A DNA stretch of 56,035 nt. Origin: an uncultured Collinsella sp. Its GTDB lineage: Bacteria > Actinomycetota > Coriobacteriia > Coriobacteriales > Coriobacteriaceae. The translations under genes and the position numbers were made by a program. The notes under the pieces were generated by a model. The model did not search any database and was not told where the DNA came from. It saw only the letters and a program-made list of their open reading frames with translations. This document shows positions 42,785 to 51,533 of the stretch, piece after piece; position 1 is the stretch's first letter, and each line of letters begins with the position of its first letter. Where the stretch lies: positions 1-56,035 of the forward strand of contig CABUHI010000013.1 in the NCBI GenBank assembly GCA_902491345.1, in the 5' to 3' direction.

Positions 42785-45508
42785 CTACTTCTTCTTTTTG
42801 CTTGGCATCGAGACTTTGATGCCTTGGGCGGACTTGGTCACACGAGAGCGCTTAGCTCCGGTACTCTTCTTTTTCTTGGGCTGGGCCTGGGCCACGCCCT
42901 CGAGTGCACGGGCCTCGGCCTCGCGAGCGGTGCGATCTTCGCGGCGCTGCGCCATGTCGGCGGCGACGCGCTTGGCAAAACGTTCGGCCGTCGAGCGCGT
43001 CGAGCTCACCTTGCCGCCACCGCGACCCAGGCGGACGCGCACACCGCGGCCAAAACCAGTTGCGACATGACGACGACGCGGCTTGAGCGAATCCATCATC
43101 GTGGCGAGCTTAAAGTACACCGAGCAGGTAAAGACCACGATAACAGCCAAGATAACCATCTGGCCCATCGACAGGTTGGCAATAGACAGAAGCTCCGGGA
43201 ATCCGATAACGCCCACCAGGATGCCGGCGACTACAAACACAAAAAGCACCACACGTAGGGGCGTGAGAGGCTGCGAGATGCGCCAGATCAGGCTGACGCT
43301 CGCCGCGCACGACGTAAGCAGGCACATCGTAGACAGCGTGAGCTGGCTAAAGCCAAACACGCGCGCCACAAAGATATCGAGCGCCGCAGCCAAAATGACC
43401 GCAATCGACGCCGGCAGTGCACGCTTGAGTACGTTCGTCAAAAACGCACCCTTCACGCGAGCATTGTTGGGCTCAAGGCCCAACACAAAGCCCGGCGCGC
43501 CGATGCAGAAGAAGTTGATGAGTGTCATCTGGATGGGCTCGAAGGGGTACGGCGGCAGCGCGATGCACAGCGCCGCCAGGCCCATCGAGAACAGCGTCTT
43601 GGTCAGGAACAGCGACGCCGAGCGCTGCAGGTTGTTGATGGAGCGACGGCCCTCGGCCACCACGGCGGGCATCGAGGCAAAGTCGTTGTCGACGAGTACG
43701 ATCTCGGCCACGTTGCGCGCGGCATCGGAGCCGGCCGCCATGGCGACGGAGCAGTCGGCCTCCTTGAGCGCCAGCACGTCGTTGACGCCGTCGCCCGTCA
43801 TGGCCACGGTGTGCTCGCGGCGCTTGAGCGCCTGCACGAGCTCGCGCTTCTGCTGCGGGGTCACACGACCAAAGACATGGTAGCGGTCCACTGCGGCATC
43901 GAGCTTGGCCGGCGTATCGAGCGTCGTGGCGTCCACATAAGCGTCCGCCCCCGGCACGCCCACCACGCGCGCGATCGACGACACCGTACGCGGGTCGTCG
44001 CCACTGATCACGTTGAGGGTCACGCCCTGCTCGTTAAAGTAGCCGATGGTCTCGGCCGCCGAGGTACGAATCTCGTCGCGGATGGTCACAAAGCCCACGG
44101 GCTCGGCCTCGCCCACCATATCGCCATCGGGCGTAAAGCCGTCCACGCTCGCCACCACGAGCACGCGGCAGGTATCGGCAAGCTCGGCGACACGGTTCTC
44201 GACCTGCGAAAACACACGATCAGAGAGCACAAACTGCGCTGCACCCATCACATAGGAGCCCTGTGCAAACGACGCGCCGCTCCACTTTTTGGAGGACGAG
44301 AACGGAATGACCGACAGCGGCTCAGACACCTCGACCGGGCGATCGGCGTAATAGTTGAGCAGCGCCTGGCAGGTCTCGTTGGCATCGGCCGAAGTCGCAC
44401 GTGCCACGTTAGCCAGCGCAAAATCGAGCACCGTGGTATCGACGGGAACAGCCGCCTCGTCCGAGTCCACGCCAAAGCCAACACCCTCAACAGGCAGCGG
44501 GTAGGTACCCTCGACCTCCATACGACCCGAGGTAATGGTGCCCGTCTTGTCCAGGCACAGCACGTCGACGCGCGCGAGCGTCTCGATGCAGTAGAGCTGC
44601 TGCGCGAGTACCTTGCGGCGCGCCAGACGCACCGTGGCGATGGCAAGCACCGACGAGGTCAGCAGCACCAGGCCCTGCGGAATCATGCCCAAAAGAGCGC
44701 CCACCGTGGACAGCAGCGCCGACGAGGGCACACGACCGGCAAGCAGCTCGGAAAAGCACCACGAAAGCGCGCTATCGCCCGGCGCACCGGCGGCATCCCA
44801 CAGCTCGCTCACACTCGAGGCAAAGAGTGCCAGGCCGAGCGGAATCATAATGAGGCTTGCGAAGCGCACGATGGCATTAAGCGCGTTCATGATCTCGGAA
44901 TTGACCTTTTTGACGTACTTGGCCTCGTTATTAATTTTGGCCACGTAGTTGTCGGCGCCGACATGGATCACGCGGGCGCGCAGCAGACCCGAGTCGATAA
45001 AGCTGCCGCTCATGAGCTCGGAACCGGGCTGTTTCTTAATAAGGTCGCTCTCGCCCGTCAGCAGGCTCTCGTTCACGAGCGCCTCGCCCGAAACCACCAC
45101 GGCGTCAGCGGGAATCTGGTCGCCGCGCCCCAGGCGGATGATGTCGTCGAGCACGATCTGGTCCAGGTCGAGCTCCACCTCGGCGCCGTCGCGCACCGCG
45201 ATGGCCTTCTTGGAAGTCAGCAGCGTGAGCTTATCGACCATCTTCTTGGAACGCATGGACTGGATGACGCCAATAGCGGTATTGAGGAACACCACGAACA
45301 GGAACGTCAGATTCTTAAACGAACCGGTCAAAATGACCAGGAACGCCAAGATCACGTTGATCAAATTGAACAGCGTGCAGAGGTTCTCGATGATGAGCTC
45401 TTTGACCGACTTGGTCTTGAGCTCCATGTTGCGGTTGATCTTACCGGCGGCGATGCGCTCCTCGACCTCGGCGGTCGAGAGTCCGCGCTCGATATCCGTT
45501 GCTGCCAT
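42785..45508 (-). CDS. Cation-transporting P-type ATPase (CtpE-like)
   Basis: P-type ATPase. A-domain LTGESD, P-domain LCLDKTGTITSG with the phosphorylated Asp ~320, N-domain, and hinge MTGDGVNDVLALKEADCSVA. Membrane segment M4 reads LLGMIPQGLVLL; M5-M6 carries MTLINFFCIGAPGFVLGLEP. Overall pattern resembles actinobacterial CtpE, a calcium pump, but ions cannot be set from motif alone: Gln replaces the Glu of the usual PEGL. A ~95-residue basic cytoplasmic tail follows the last helix (KPRRRHVATGFGRGVRVRLG, TGAKRSRVTKSAQGIKVSMP). ATG 45508 has GGGA six bases before it; ATG 45520 is the alternative. Follows the tRNA-Arg terminator. Confidence 0.92.
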   Translation of the reverse strand: MAATDIERGLSTAEVEERIAAGKINRNMELKTKSVKELIIENLCTLFNLINVILAFLVILTGSFKNLTFLFVVFLNTAIGVIQSMRSKKMVDKLTLLTSKKAIAVRDGAEVELDLDQIVLDDIIRLGRGDQIPADAVVVSGEALVNESLLTGESDLIKKQPGSELMSGSFIDSGLLRARVIHVGADNYVAKINNEAKYVKKVNSEIMNALNAIVRFASLIMIPLGLALFASSVSELWDAAGAPGDSALSWCFSELLAGRVPSSALLSTVGALLGMIPQGLVLLTSSVLAIATVRLARRKVLAQQLYCIETLARVDVLCLDKTGTITSGRMEVEGTYPLPVEGVGFGVDSDEAAVPVDTTVLDFALANVARATSADANETCQALLNYYADRPVEVSEPLSVIPFSSSKKWSGASFAQGSYVMGAAQFVLSDRVFSQVENRVAELADTCRVLVVASVDGFTPDGDMVGEAEPVGFVTIRDEIRTSAAETIGYFNEQGVTLNVISGDDPRTVSSIARVVGVPGADAYVDATTLDTPAKLDAAVDRYHVFGRVTPQQKRELVQALKRREHTVAMTGDGVNDVLALKEADCSVAMAAGSDAARNVAEIVLVDNDFASMPAVVAEGRRSINNLQRSASLFLTKTLFSMGLAALCIALPPYPFEPIQMTLINFFCIGAPGFVLGLEPNNARVKGAFLTNVLKRALPASIAVILAAALDIFVARVFGFSQLTLSTMCLLTSCAASVSLIWRISQPLTPLRVVLFVFVVAGILVGVIGFPELLSIANLSMGQMVILAVIVVFTCSVYFKLATMMDSLKPRRRHVATGFGRGVRVRLGRGGGKVSSTRSTAERFAKRVAADMAQRREDRTAREAEARALEGVAQAQPKKKKSTGAKRSRVTKSAQGIKVSMPSKKKK

Positions 45509-45536
45509 ACCACGTCCCATCACGTCGCGTCAGTAT

Positions 45537-45572
45537 AAGAAAAACCGCCCGGACCATGCGAGGTTCGGACGG
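45537..45572 (-). terminator. Terminator after tRNA-Arg
   Basis: Minus strand: CCGTCCGAACC / GGTCCGGGCGG stem (45572-45545, several G-T pairs) with loop TCGCAT, then TTTTTCTT. It ends the tRNA unit; its T tract runs into TATACT at 45537-45532, a possible -10 for the P-type ATPase gene. Confidence 0.85.
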
Positions 45573-45584
45573 TCTTACGTTCGA

Positions 45585-45661
45585 TGGTGCCCCATGTTGG
45601 ATTCGAACCAACGGCCTTCTGCTCCGGAGGCAGACGCTCTAATCCCCTGAGCTAATAGGGC
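45585..45661 (-). tRNA. tRNA-Arg(CCG)
   Basis: Acceptor GCCCTAT pairs with ATGGGGC (one G-T pair), D-arm GCTC/GAGC, anticodon stem TCTGC/GCAGA with loop CTCCGGA giving anticodon CCG, T-arm GTTGG TTCGAAT CCAAC, discriminator A and an encoded CCA. 74 bases plus CCA. It stands alone with its own promoter (45673-45702) and terminator. Confidence 0.97.
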
Positions 45662-45672
45662 CAACGTCTGAC

Positions 45673-45702
45673 ATTATACCCAAGTGCACCACGGGCTATC
45701 AA
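45673..45702 (-). promoter_or_regulatory. tRNA-Arg promoter
   Basis: Minus strand TTGATA (45702-45697), 18-base spacer, consensus TATAAT (45678-45673). The start falls about six to ten bases before the mature tRNA 5' end. Confidence 0.88.
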
Positions 45703-45792
45703 AATAAAAGAAAAAGCTTTGCAATTCCGAGGAAGACGCGGCGCAACGGCCCACTTTAGAAGGCAAAAGCGAGTCAGATAGTATAAACTCTC

Positions 45793-45855
45793 ATGCACCA
45801 TATATACACGGCTCGCGATGCGGGCCGTTTTTGCAAGGGTTATCCATCGAGGTGA
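45793..45855 (+). CDS. Possible 20-codon leader peptide before the aromatic operon
   Basis: ATG at 45793 opens a 20-residue frame MHHIYTARDAGRFCKGYPSR ending at TGA 45855, 10 bases before the DAHP synthase ATG. It spans the hairpin at 45808-45832 and contains Tyr, Phe, Tyr. No ribosome binding site is seen, but a -10-like TAGTAT/TATAAA just upstream (45778-45787 region) could give a nearly leaderless transcript. May be chance. Confidence 0.25.
   Translation: MHHIYTARDAGRFCKGYPSR
45808..45832 (+). terminator. Hairpin with T5 tract in the aromatic operon leader (possible attenuator)
   Basis: Perfect nine-base-pair stem ACGGCTCGC / GCGGGCCGT (one T-G pair) with GAT loop, immediately followed by TTTTT. 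It lies 34 bases before the DAHP synthase ATG on the same strand, so it would end transcription before the operon unless prevented. No gene on the plus strand lies upstream for it to serve; the nearest upstream gene, the tRNA, is on the other strand. Confidence 0.7.
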
Positions 45856-45865
45856 GAGGCACACC

Positions 45866-46888
45866 ATGATTGCTATTTTAAAGCAGAGCGCCAGCGACGA
45901 GGCCGTCAGCCATATCGTCAGCTGGATTGAGAAAAAGGGCCTGAAGACCGACGTCTCGCGCGGCGAGAATGAGACGATCATCGGCCTGGTGGGCGATACG
46001 ACCAAGATCGACCCGTTCCTGCTCGAGTCCATGGATGTCGTCGAGCGCGTGCAGCGCGTCTCCGAGCCGTTCAAGCGCGCCAACCGCAAGTTCCACCCCG
46101 AGGACTCCGTCATCGACTGCGGCCACGGCGTCAAGATCGGCGGCGATCAGTTCCAGGTCATCGCCGGCCCGTGCTCCGTCGAAGGCGAGAACCTCATCCG
46201 CATCGCCCGCCGCGTGAAGGCCGCCGGTGCTACGATGCTGCGCGGCGGTGCCTACAAGCCCCGCACCTCCCCCTACGCCTACCAGGGCATGGGCCCCGCC
46301 GGCCTCGACCTGCTGTGCGAGGCGTCCGCCGAGCTCGACATGCCGATCGTCACCGAGATCATGGACCCACGCGACGTGCAGGTCTTCTTGGACAAGAAGA
46401 TTGACGTCATGCAGATCGGCGCCCGCAACGCCCAGAACTTCCCCCTGCTCAAGGAGGTCGGCAAGACCCAGACCCCGATTCTGCTCAAGCGCGGCATGTC
46501 CGGCACGATCGATGAGCTGCTTATGGCAGCCGAGTACATCATGAGCGAGGGCAACAACAACGTCATTCTGTGCGAGCGCGGTATCCGCACCTTCGAGACC
46601 CGCACCCGCAATACCTTCGACCTCAACGCCGTGCCGGTGCTGCACCACCTGTCGCACCTGCCCGTCGTCGCCGACCCCAGCCACGCCACCGGCTACACCC
46701 GCTACGTTGAGCCCATGGCGCTCGCCGCGACCGCCTGCGGTGCCAACGGCCTGGAGATCGAGGTCCACGACGAGCCGAGCCGCGCCTGGTCCGACGGCGC
46801 CCAGGCCCTCACCCCCGATCAGTTCGACGACACCATGCGCCGCATCCGAGCCATCCGCGAGGTCGTCTGCCAAGAGACCATGGAGTAG
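45866..46888 (+). CDS. aroF: 3-deoxy-7-phosphoheptulonate (DAHP) synthase
   Basis: First step of the shikimate pathway: PEP + erythrose 4-phosphate to DAHP. This is the type I-beta form with an N-terminal ferredoxin-like regulatory domain (MIAILKQSASDEAVSHIVSW to about residue 70). Catalytic barrel: IAGPCSVEGENLIRIARRVK, MLRGGAYKPRTSPYAYQG, MQIGARNAQNFPLL, LLKRGMSGTIDE and VVADPSHATGYTRYVEPMAL. 340 residues from ATG 45866, with GAGG six bases before; upstream in-frame codons overlap the leader hairpin. Leads the eight-gene aromatic operon. Confidence 0.95.
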   Translation: MIAILKQSASDEAVSHIVSWIEKKGLKTDVSRGENETIIGLVGDTTKIDPFLLESMDVVERVQRVSEPFKRANRKFHPEDSVIDCGHGVKIGGDQFQVIAGPCSVEGENLIRIARRVKAAGATMLRGGAYKPRTSPYAYQGMGPAGLDLLCEASAELDMPIVTEIMDPRDVQVFLDKKIDVMQIGARNAQNFPLLKEVGKTQTPILLKRGMSGTIDELLMAAEYIMSEGNNNVILCERGIRTFETRTRNTFDLNAVPVLHHLSHLPVVADPSHATGYTRYVEPMALAATACGANGLEIEVHDEPSRAWSDGAQALTPDQFDDTMRRIRAIREVVCQETME

Positions 46889-46891
46889 CCC

Positions 46892-47806
46892 ATGGGTACG
46901 GTGAGAAACGCACGCGTTAACCAGGGCGGCCCCAAGTGTGCCGGCATCGTCGGCCTTGGCCTCATCGGCGGCAGCTTTGCCCGCGGCTATGCACAGGCGG
47001 GCGTCCGCGTGCTGGCCTGGGACCCCGATGACGATGTCATGACGGCCGCCAGCATGGGCACTATCGCCGGAGAGCTCAACGACAGGACACTCGGCGAATG
47101 CGACATCATCGTCCTGGCTTGCTACCCCGAGGCATGCATCGAGTGGCTTGAGGCGCACGCCCAGGCGCTCGCCGACGCCACCGACACCGAGGCCATCATG
47201 GGCCCCGTGGTGATCGACACGGTGGGCGTCAAGGGCATCGTGTGCGAGCGCGCCTTTGAGCTTGCCCGCGAGAACGGCTTTTACTTTGTGGGCGCGCACC
47301 CCATGGCGGGCACCCAGTTCTCAGGCTACGCGCACTCCCGCGCCGACCTGTTCCAGGGTGCCCCGCTCGTGCTCGTGCCACCCGCGGTGGACGATGCCCT
47401 TAAGCTGGAGCTTTTGGGCCAGGTGCGCGAGATGGTGCGCCCCTTGGGCTTTGGCAAGTTCAGCGTGACCAGCGCCGCCGAGCACGACCGCGTCATCGCC
47501 TTCACGAGCCAGCTTGCGCACGTGGTGTCCAACGCCTACGTAAAGAGCCCGACCGCCCAGGTCCACCACGGCTTTTCGGCCGGTAGCTACCGCGATCTCA
47601 CCCGCGTGGCGCACCTCAACCCGCAGATGTGGTCCGAGCTCATGATCGACGACGCCGACGCGCTCGCCTTCGAGATCGACCATCTGATCGAATCGCTTGG
47701 CGCCTACAGCCGTGCGCTCAAGGACCGCGACCAGCGCTATCTGGAGAATCTTCTTGCCGAGGGCGACCGCATTAAGCGCGCGCTCGACGACGAGGCCTCC
47801 CACTAG
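46892..47806 (+). CDS. tyrA: Prephenate dehydrogenase
   Basis: TyrA oxidises prephenate to 4-hydroxyphenylpyruvate, or arogenate to tyrosine. NAD-binding AGIVGLGLIGGSFARGYAQ, then VIDTVGVKGIVCERAF, FYFVGAHPMAGTQFSGY and a helical C-terminal domain with AFTSQLAHVVSNAYVKS. No chorismate mutase or ACT domain is attached (304 residues). ATG is six bases after GGAG and three after the DAHP synthase stop. Confidence 0.95.
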   Translation: MGTVRNARVNQGGPKCAGIVGLGLIGGSFARGYAQAGVRVLAWDPDDDVMTAASMGTIAGELNDRTLGECDIIVLACYPEACIEWLEAHAQALADATDTEAIMGPVVIDTVGVKGIVCERAFELARENGFYFVGAHPMAGTQFSGYAHSRADLFQGAPLVLVPPAVDDALKLELLGQVREMVRPLGFGKFSVTSAAEHDRVIAFTSQLAHVVSNAYVKSPTAQVHHGFSAGSYRDLTRVAHLNPQMWSELMIDDADALAFEIDHLIESLGAYSRALKDRDQRYLENLLAEGDRIKRALDDEASH

Positions 47807-47842
47807 ACCACCTATCACGCCAGGTCGAAAGGACCGAAGCTT

Positions 47843-48949
47843 ATGGCGATTACCATCGATATCGACACCGCACGCCCCTACCAGGTGCATGTTGGCACGT
47901 TTTTGCTGGAGCAGGCGGGACCGCTCGTGCGCGCCACCGCCGGCGGCACCAAGGCCGTCATCGTGACGGACACCAACGTGGGCCCGCTCTACCAGATGCC
48001 CGTTAAGCAGAGCCTAGAGGCGTCAGGCTACGAAGTGAGCATCTGCACCTTCGAGGCCGGCGAGGCCCATAAGCGCGCCGAAACCTATGTTGCCATTTTG
48101 GAGTTTGTGGCCGAGCACGAGCTTTCGCGCTCCGACGTGATCGTGGCACTCGGCGGCGGCGTCGTGGGCGACGTGGCGGGCTTTGTGGCCGCCACCTACA
48201 TGCGCGGCTGCAAGTTTGTGCAGATCCCGACGAGCCTGCTCGCCATGGTGGATTCGTCGGTGGGCGGCAAGACCGCCATCGACCTGGCTGCCGGCAAAAA
48301 TCTCGCCGGAGCCTTTTGGCAGCCGAGCGTGGTTATCGCCGACGTGGGGTGCCTGGCCACCCTCACGCTCGAGCAGTTCGCCGACGGCTGCGGCGAGGTT
48401 GTCAAGCACGCCGTGATCGCCGACCCCGAGCTCTTCGCCGAGCTGGAGAAGACCCCGCTCACGCTGGAGCTGCTCAACCGCGATGTGGCCCGCGTAGCGC
48501 TCATCATCGCCCGCAATATCGACATCAAGCGCGCCGTGGTCGTCGCCGACGAGCGCGAAACCAACCAACGCAAGCTCCTCAACTTTGGACACAGCGCCGG
48601 ACACGCCGTCGAGGCCTGCGAGCACTTTGAGCTCGGACACGGCAACTGCGTGTCGATCGGCATGGGCATCATCACGCGCGCCGCAGCCCTGCACGGCGTC
48701 TGCGATGCTGCACTACCCGGTCGTATTGAGAAGCTCTGCGCTCGCCATGGCCTCAAGACCCGCTGCGAGCTTTCGGCCGACGCCATCTTTGCCGAGGCGC
48801 TCCACGACAAGAAGCGCGCGGGCGACACTATCGACCTAGTGATTCCGCACGGTATCGGCCGCTGCAGCATCGACCGCACGCCGCTTTCCACTTTCCACGA
48901 ACTCATTGCCGAGGGCCTCGGCCAGAAGGGAGACGCATCCGCATGCTAG
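47843..48949 (+). CDS. aroB: 3-dehydroquinate synthase
   Basis: AroB cyclises DAHP to dehydroquinate with NAD and a divalent metal. SDVIVALGGGVVGDVAGFVA, QIPTSLLAMVDSSVGGKTAI, ADVGCLATLTLEQFADGCGE, KHAVIADPELF and KLLNFGHSAGHAVE with the metal ligands are all present. 368 residues. Its last seven bases overlap aroA. Confidence 0.97.
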   Translation: MAITIDIDTARPYQVHVGTFLLEQAGPLVRATAGGTKAVIVTDTNVGPLYQMPVKQSLEASGYEVSICTFEAGEAHKRAETYVAILEFVAEHELSRSDVIVALGGGVVGDVAGFVAATYMRGCKFVQIPTSLLAMVDSSVGGKTAIDLAAGKNLAGAFWQPSVVIADVGCLATLTLEQFADGCGEVVKHAVIADPELFAELEKTPLTLELLNRDVARVALIIARNIDIKRAVVVADERETNQRKLLNFGHSAGHAVEACEHFELGHGNCVSIGMGIITRAAALHGVCDAALPGRIEKLCARHGLKTRCELSADAIFAEALHDKKRAGDTIDLVIPHGIGRCSIDRTPLSTFHELIAEGLGQKGDASAC

Positions 48950-50262
48950 CCCGCATCACCCCGTCCCCGCTTAAGGGCACCGTTCCCGCCATCGCATCCA
49001 AGTCGATGGCGCACCGCCTCATCATCTGCGCCGCACTCGCCAACGGCGAGACGCACGTCACATGCAACACCACCTGCGCCGATATCGAAGCCACGGTGCG
49101 CTGCCTCACGGCGCTGGGCGCCCGCATCGAGACCGTCGAGGACGGCTTCCAGGTCCATCCCACTATGAAGAGTGTTGAGTTTGGCCTGCTCAAGGCACTT
49201 GCGGGCGGCACGCTTGATTGCGGTGAAAGCGGCTCCACGCTCCGCTTTATGCTGCCTGTCGCCTGCGCGCTGGGTGCAGAAGCAACTTTTGTGGGCCAGG
49301 GGCGCTTGGGCGCCCGCCCGCTCTCCCCGCTCTCCGATGAGATCATTGCCGCCGGCTGCGACCTGCAGGGTCTGGGCGGTTTTCCGCTCAAGACGAGCGG
49401 ACGCATGCGCCCGGGCACCTTTGTGCTGCCGGGCAACGTAAGCTCGCAGTACATCTCCGGCCTGCTGCTGGCGGCCCCGCTGCTGGCCCAGCCCTCCTGT
49501 GTGCAGGTGACTGGCCTTATCGAGAGCCGCCCCTACATCAACCTGACGATCCAGGCCATGAAGGCCTTCGGCGTCGAGGTCAACGTCGAGCGTATTCCGG
49601 CCAAGGACGGCCAGCCCGAGGCCACGAACTTCCGCGTAAGCAGCGGCTCGTACCGCACGCCCGGCAGCGTGGCCGTAGAGGGTGATTGGTCCAACGCCGC
49701 CTTTTGGCTGTGTGCCGGCGCCATCGGCTCCGACCCCATCACCGTCGAGGGCGTGTCGCTGAGCTCCGCACAGGGCGACCGCAACGTGCTCGCCGCGCTT
49801 TCGCGCTTTGGCGCCCGCATCGTGCGCTCCACGAACGCCGCCACCGTCCAGTCCGACAAGCTCGCCGGCTTTGAGATGAGCGCCCGCGACATTCCGGACC
49901 TAGTGCCCGTCATCTCGGCCGTAGCATCGCTGGCTCAGGGCCGCACGTTCATCCGTGACTGCGCGCGCCTGCGCATCAAGGAATCTGACCGTCTGGTCAC
50001 CACCACCCGCGAGCTTACCGCGCTGGGCGCGCAGGTGCGCATCGCCGGTGACGACCTCATCATCAAGGGCGTCGATGCCCTTACCGGCGGCGAGGTCGAT
50101 TCGCACAACGACCACCGCATCGCCATGATGGCCGCCATCGCCGCGAGTCGCGCCACCGGCGAGGTCGTGATTCACGGCGCCGAGGCCGTCAACAAGTCCT
50201 ATCCCGATTTCTTCGACCACTACCGCCTGTTGGGCGGCAAGGTCACGCTCGAGGAGGAATAG
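48943..50262 (+). CDS. aroA: 5-enolpyruvylshikimate-3-phosphate synthase
   Basis: EPSP synthase joins shikimate 3-phosphate and PEP. AIASKSMAHRLIICAALANG, LDCGESGSTLRFMLPVACAL, RPLSPLSDEIIAAG, the DxSNAAFW-like GDWSNAAFWLCAGA, RLRIKESDRLVTTTRELTAL and DSHNDHRIAMMAAIAA. 439 residues. The LDCGESGSTLRF segment places Gly in the glyphosate-contact loop at the usual Gly-96-type position (LDCGESGST; class not assigned). Overlaps aroB by seven bases; aroC begins one base after its stop. Confidence 0.97.
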   Translation: MLARITPSPLKGTVPAIASKSMAHRLIICAALANGETHVTCNTTCADIEATVRCLTALGARIETVEDGFQVHPTMKSVEFGLLKALAGGTLDCGESGSTLRFMLPVACALGAEATFVGQGRLGARPLSPLSDEIIAAGCDLQGLGGFPLKTSGRMRPGTFVLPGNVSSQYISGLLLAAPLLAQPSCVQVTGLIESRPYINLTIQAMKAFGVEVNVERIPAKDGQPEATNFRVSSGSYRTPGSVAVEGDWSNAAFWLCAGAIGSDPITVEGVSLSSAQGDRNVLAALSRFGARIVRSTNAATVQSDKLAGFEMSARDIPDLVPVISAVASLAQGRTFIRDCARLRIKESDRLVTTTRELTALGAQVRIAGDDLIIKGVDALTGGEVDSHNDHRIAMMAAIAASRATGEVVIHGAEAVNKSYPDFFDHYRLLGGKVTLEEE

Positions 50263-50263
50263 C

Positions 50264-51361
50264 ATGTCCTCGACCTTTGGCAACGTCTTGCACGTAAGCA
50301 TCTTCGGCCAGTCGCACTCCCCTGCTATCGGCTGCTCGCTCGATGGCATTCCGGCAGGTATCGCCGTTGACCTGGAGCAGCTGCAGGCCTTTTTGGACCG
50401 TCGCGCCCCCGGCCGCGACGAAACCGCGACCAAGCGCCGCGAGGCCGACGCCGCCCACATTATCGCCGGCATAATTGATGGACACACCACGGGCGCGCCT
50501 ATCGCCGCGATCATCGAGAACACTAACACGCGCTCCAAGGACTACTCCGAGCTGCGCCGCAAACCCCGCCCGGGCCATGCGGATTTCCCGGCACGCGTGA
50601 AGTACCACAACATGCACGACGTCGCCGGCGGCGGACACTTCTCTGGCCGCCTGACGGCGCCCCTGTGCATCGCGGGCGGCATCGCGCTGCAGGCGCTCGA
50701 GGCCCGCGGCATCAAGGTCATGGCGCACGTCGCGCAGATCGGCGGCATTTCCGATCTACCCATGGACGACATGGTCTATCGCGAGGCCGACCGCAAGGCG
50801 ATCCTTTCGAACGACCTGCCGTGCATTGACGCCGCAGCTGGCGGTCGTATGCGCGAGGAGATTCTGGCCGCACGCGACGAACTCGACAGCATCGGCGGCA
50901 TCGTAGAGTGCGGTATCTACGGCCTGCCCGCGGGCATCGGCGACCCCATGTTCGACGGCATCGAAAACCGCATCGCGCAGATCGCGTTTGGGATTCCCGC
51001 CGTGAAGGGCGTGGAGTTTGGCATGGGCTTTGCCGTCGCCGCCATGCGCGGCAGCGAGAACAACGATTCGTATCGCATCGACGCCGAGACCGGCAAGATC
51101 GAGGTCGAGTCCAACAACGCTGGCGGCATCCTGGGAGGCGTTTCGACCGGCGCACCCGTCATGTGGCGCATGGCCGTAAAGCCCACGCCCTCCATTGGCC
51201 GCGAGCAGCAGACGGTGGATATGGACGCTATGGAAAATGCCGAGCTCTCGGTCCACGGCCGCCACGATCCCTGTATCGTCCCGCGCGCCGTCCCCGTAGC
51301 CGAAGCAGCCGCAGCGCTGGCCATCTGGGACGCCCTCCTCGAGGACGCCGGACAGCTTTAG
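50264..51361 (+). CDS. aroC: Chorismate synthase
   Basis: AroC makes chorismate from EPSP with reduced FMN. FGNVLHVSIFGQSHSPAIGC, ETATKRREADAAHIIAGIID, RPGHADFPARVKYHNMHDVA, GGGHFSGRLTAPLCIAGGIA, FGMGFAVAAMRGSENNDSYR and GGILGGVSTGAPVMWRMAVK. 365 residues. GAGG lies upstream within aroA. Followed by the 172-base gap holding the perfect inverted repeat. Confidence 0.97.
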   Translation: MSSTFGNVLHVSIFGQSHSPAIGCSLDGIPAGIAVDLEQLQAFLDRRAPGRDETATKRREADAAHIIAGIIDGHTTGAPIAAIIENTNTRSKDYSELRRKPRPGHADFPARVKYHNMHDVAGGGHFSGRLTAPLCIAGGIALQALEARGIKVMAHVAQIGGISDLPMDDMVYREADRKAILSNDLPCIDAAAGGRMREEILAARDELDSIGGIVECGIYGLPAGIGDPMFDGIENRIAQIAFGIPAVKGVEFGMGFAVAAMRGSENNDSYRIDAETGKIEVESNNAGGILGGVSTGAPVMWRMAVKPTPSIGREQQTVDMDAMENAELSVHGRHDPCIVPRAVPVAEAAAALAIWDALLEDAGQL

Positions 51362-51375
51362 TCCACCCACCCCAA

Positions 51376-51504
51376 GGGTAGTTAATTTGGGACGGGGCTA
51401 TTTTAGCTACCCCCCCATATGCCAGTTGATATCTGCGCTGGCACCCATCGATTCGTCGACAGTCAAAGGGTAGCTAAAATAGCCCCGTCCCAAATTAACT
51501 ACCC
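51376..51504. repeat. Perfect 37-bp inverted repeat (REP/BIME-like pair)
   Basis: Left arm 51376-51412 (begins GGGTAGTTAATTTGGGACGG, ends CTATTTTAGCTACCC) and right arm 51468-51504 are exact reverse complements, 37 of 37 bases, separated by 55 bases. Each arm is itself an imperfect palindrome (GGGTAG...CTACCC). Similar single units are at 17718-17754 and 25753-25786. It occupies most of the gap between aroC and pheA. Transcribed, it would form a very long hairpin. Confidence 0.95.
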
Positions 51505-51533
51505 CCGAATAACCATTCACGAAAGGGGTCCCT

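Noticed and set aside
43811..45538. 575-codon plus-strand frame opposite the P-type ATPase
   Set aside because: Antisense shadow; His/Arg-rich product without motifs.
45532..45560. Full promoter for the P-type ATPase
   Set aside because: TATACT is good but no acceptable -35 at 16-18 bases; noted in the terminator entry only.
45878..47299. 473-codon minus-strand frame opposite DAHP synthase and tyrA
   Set aside because: Antisense shadow of two secure enzymes.
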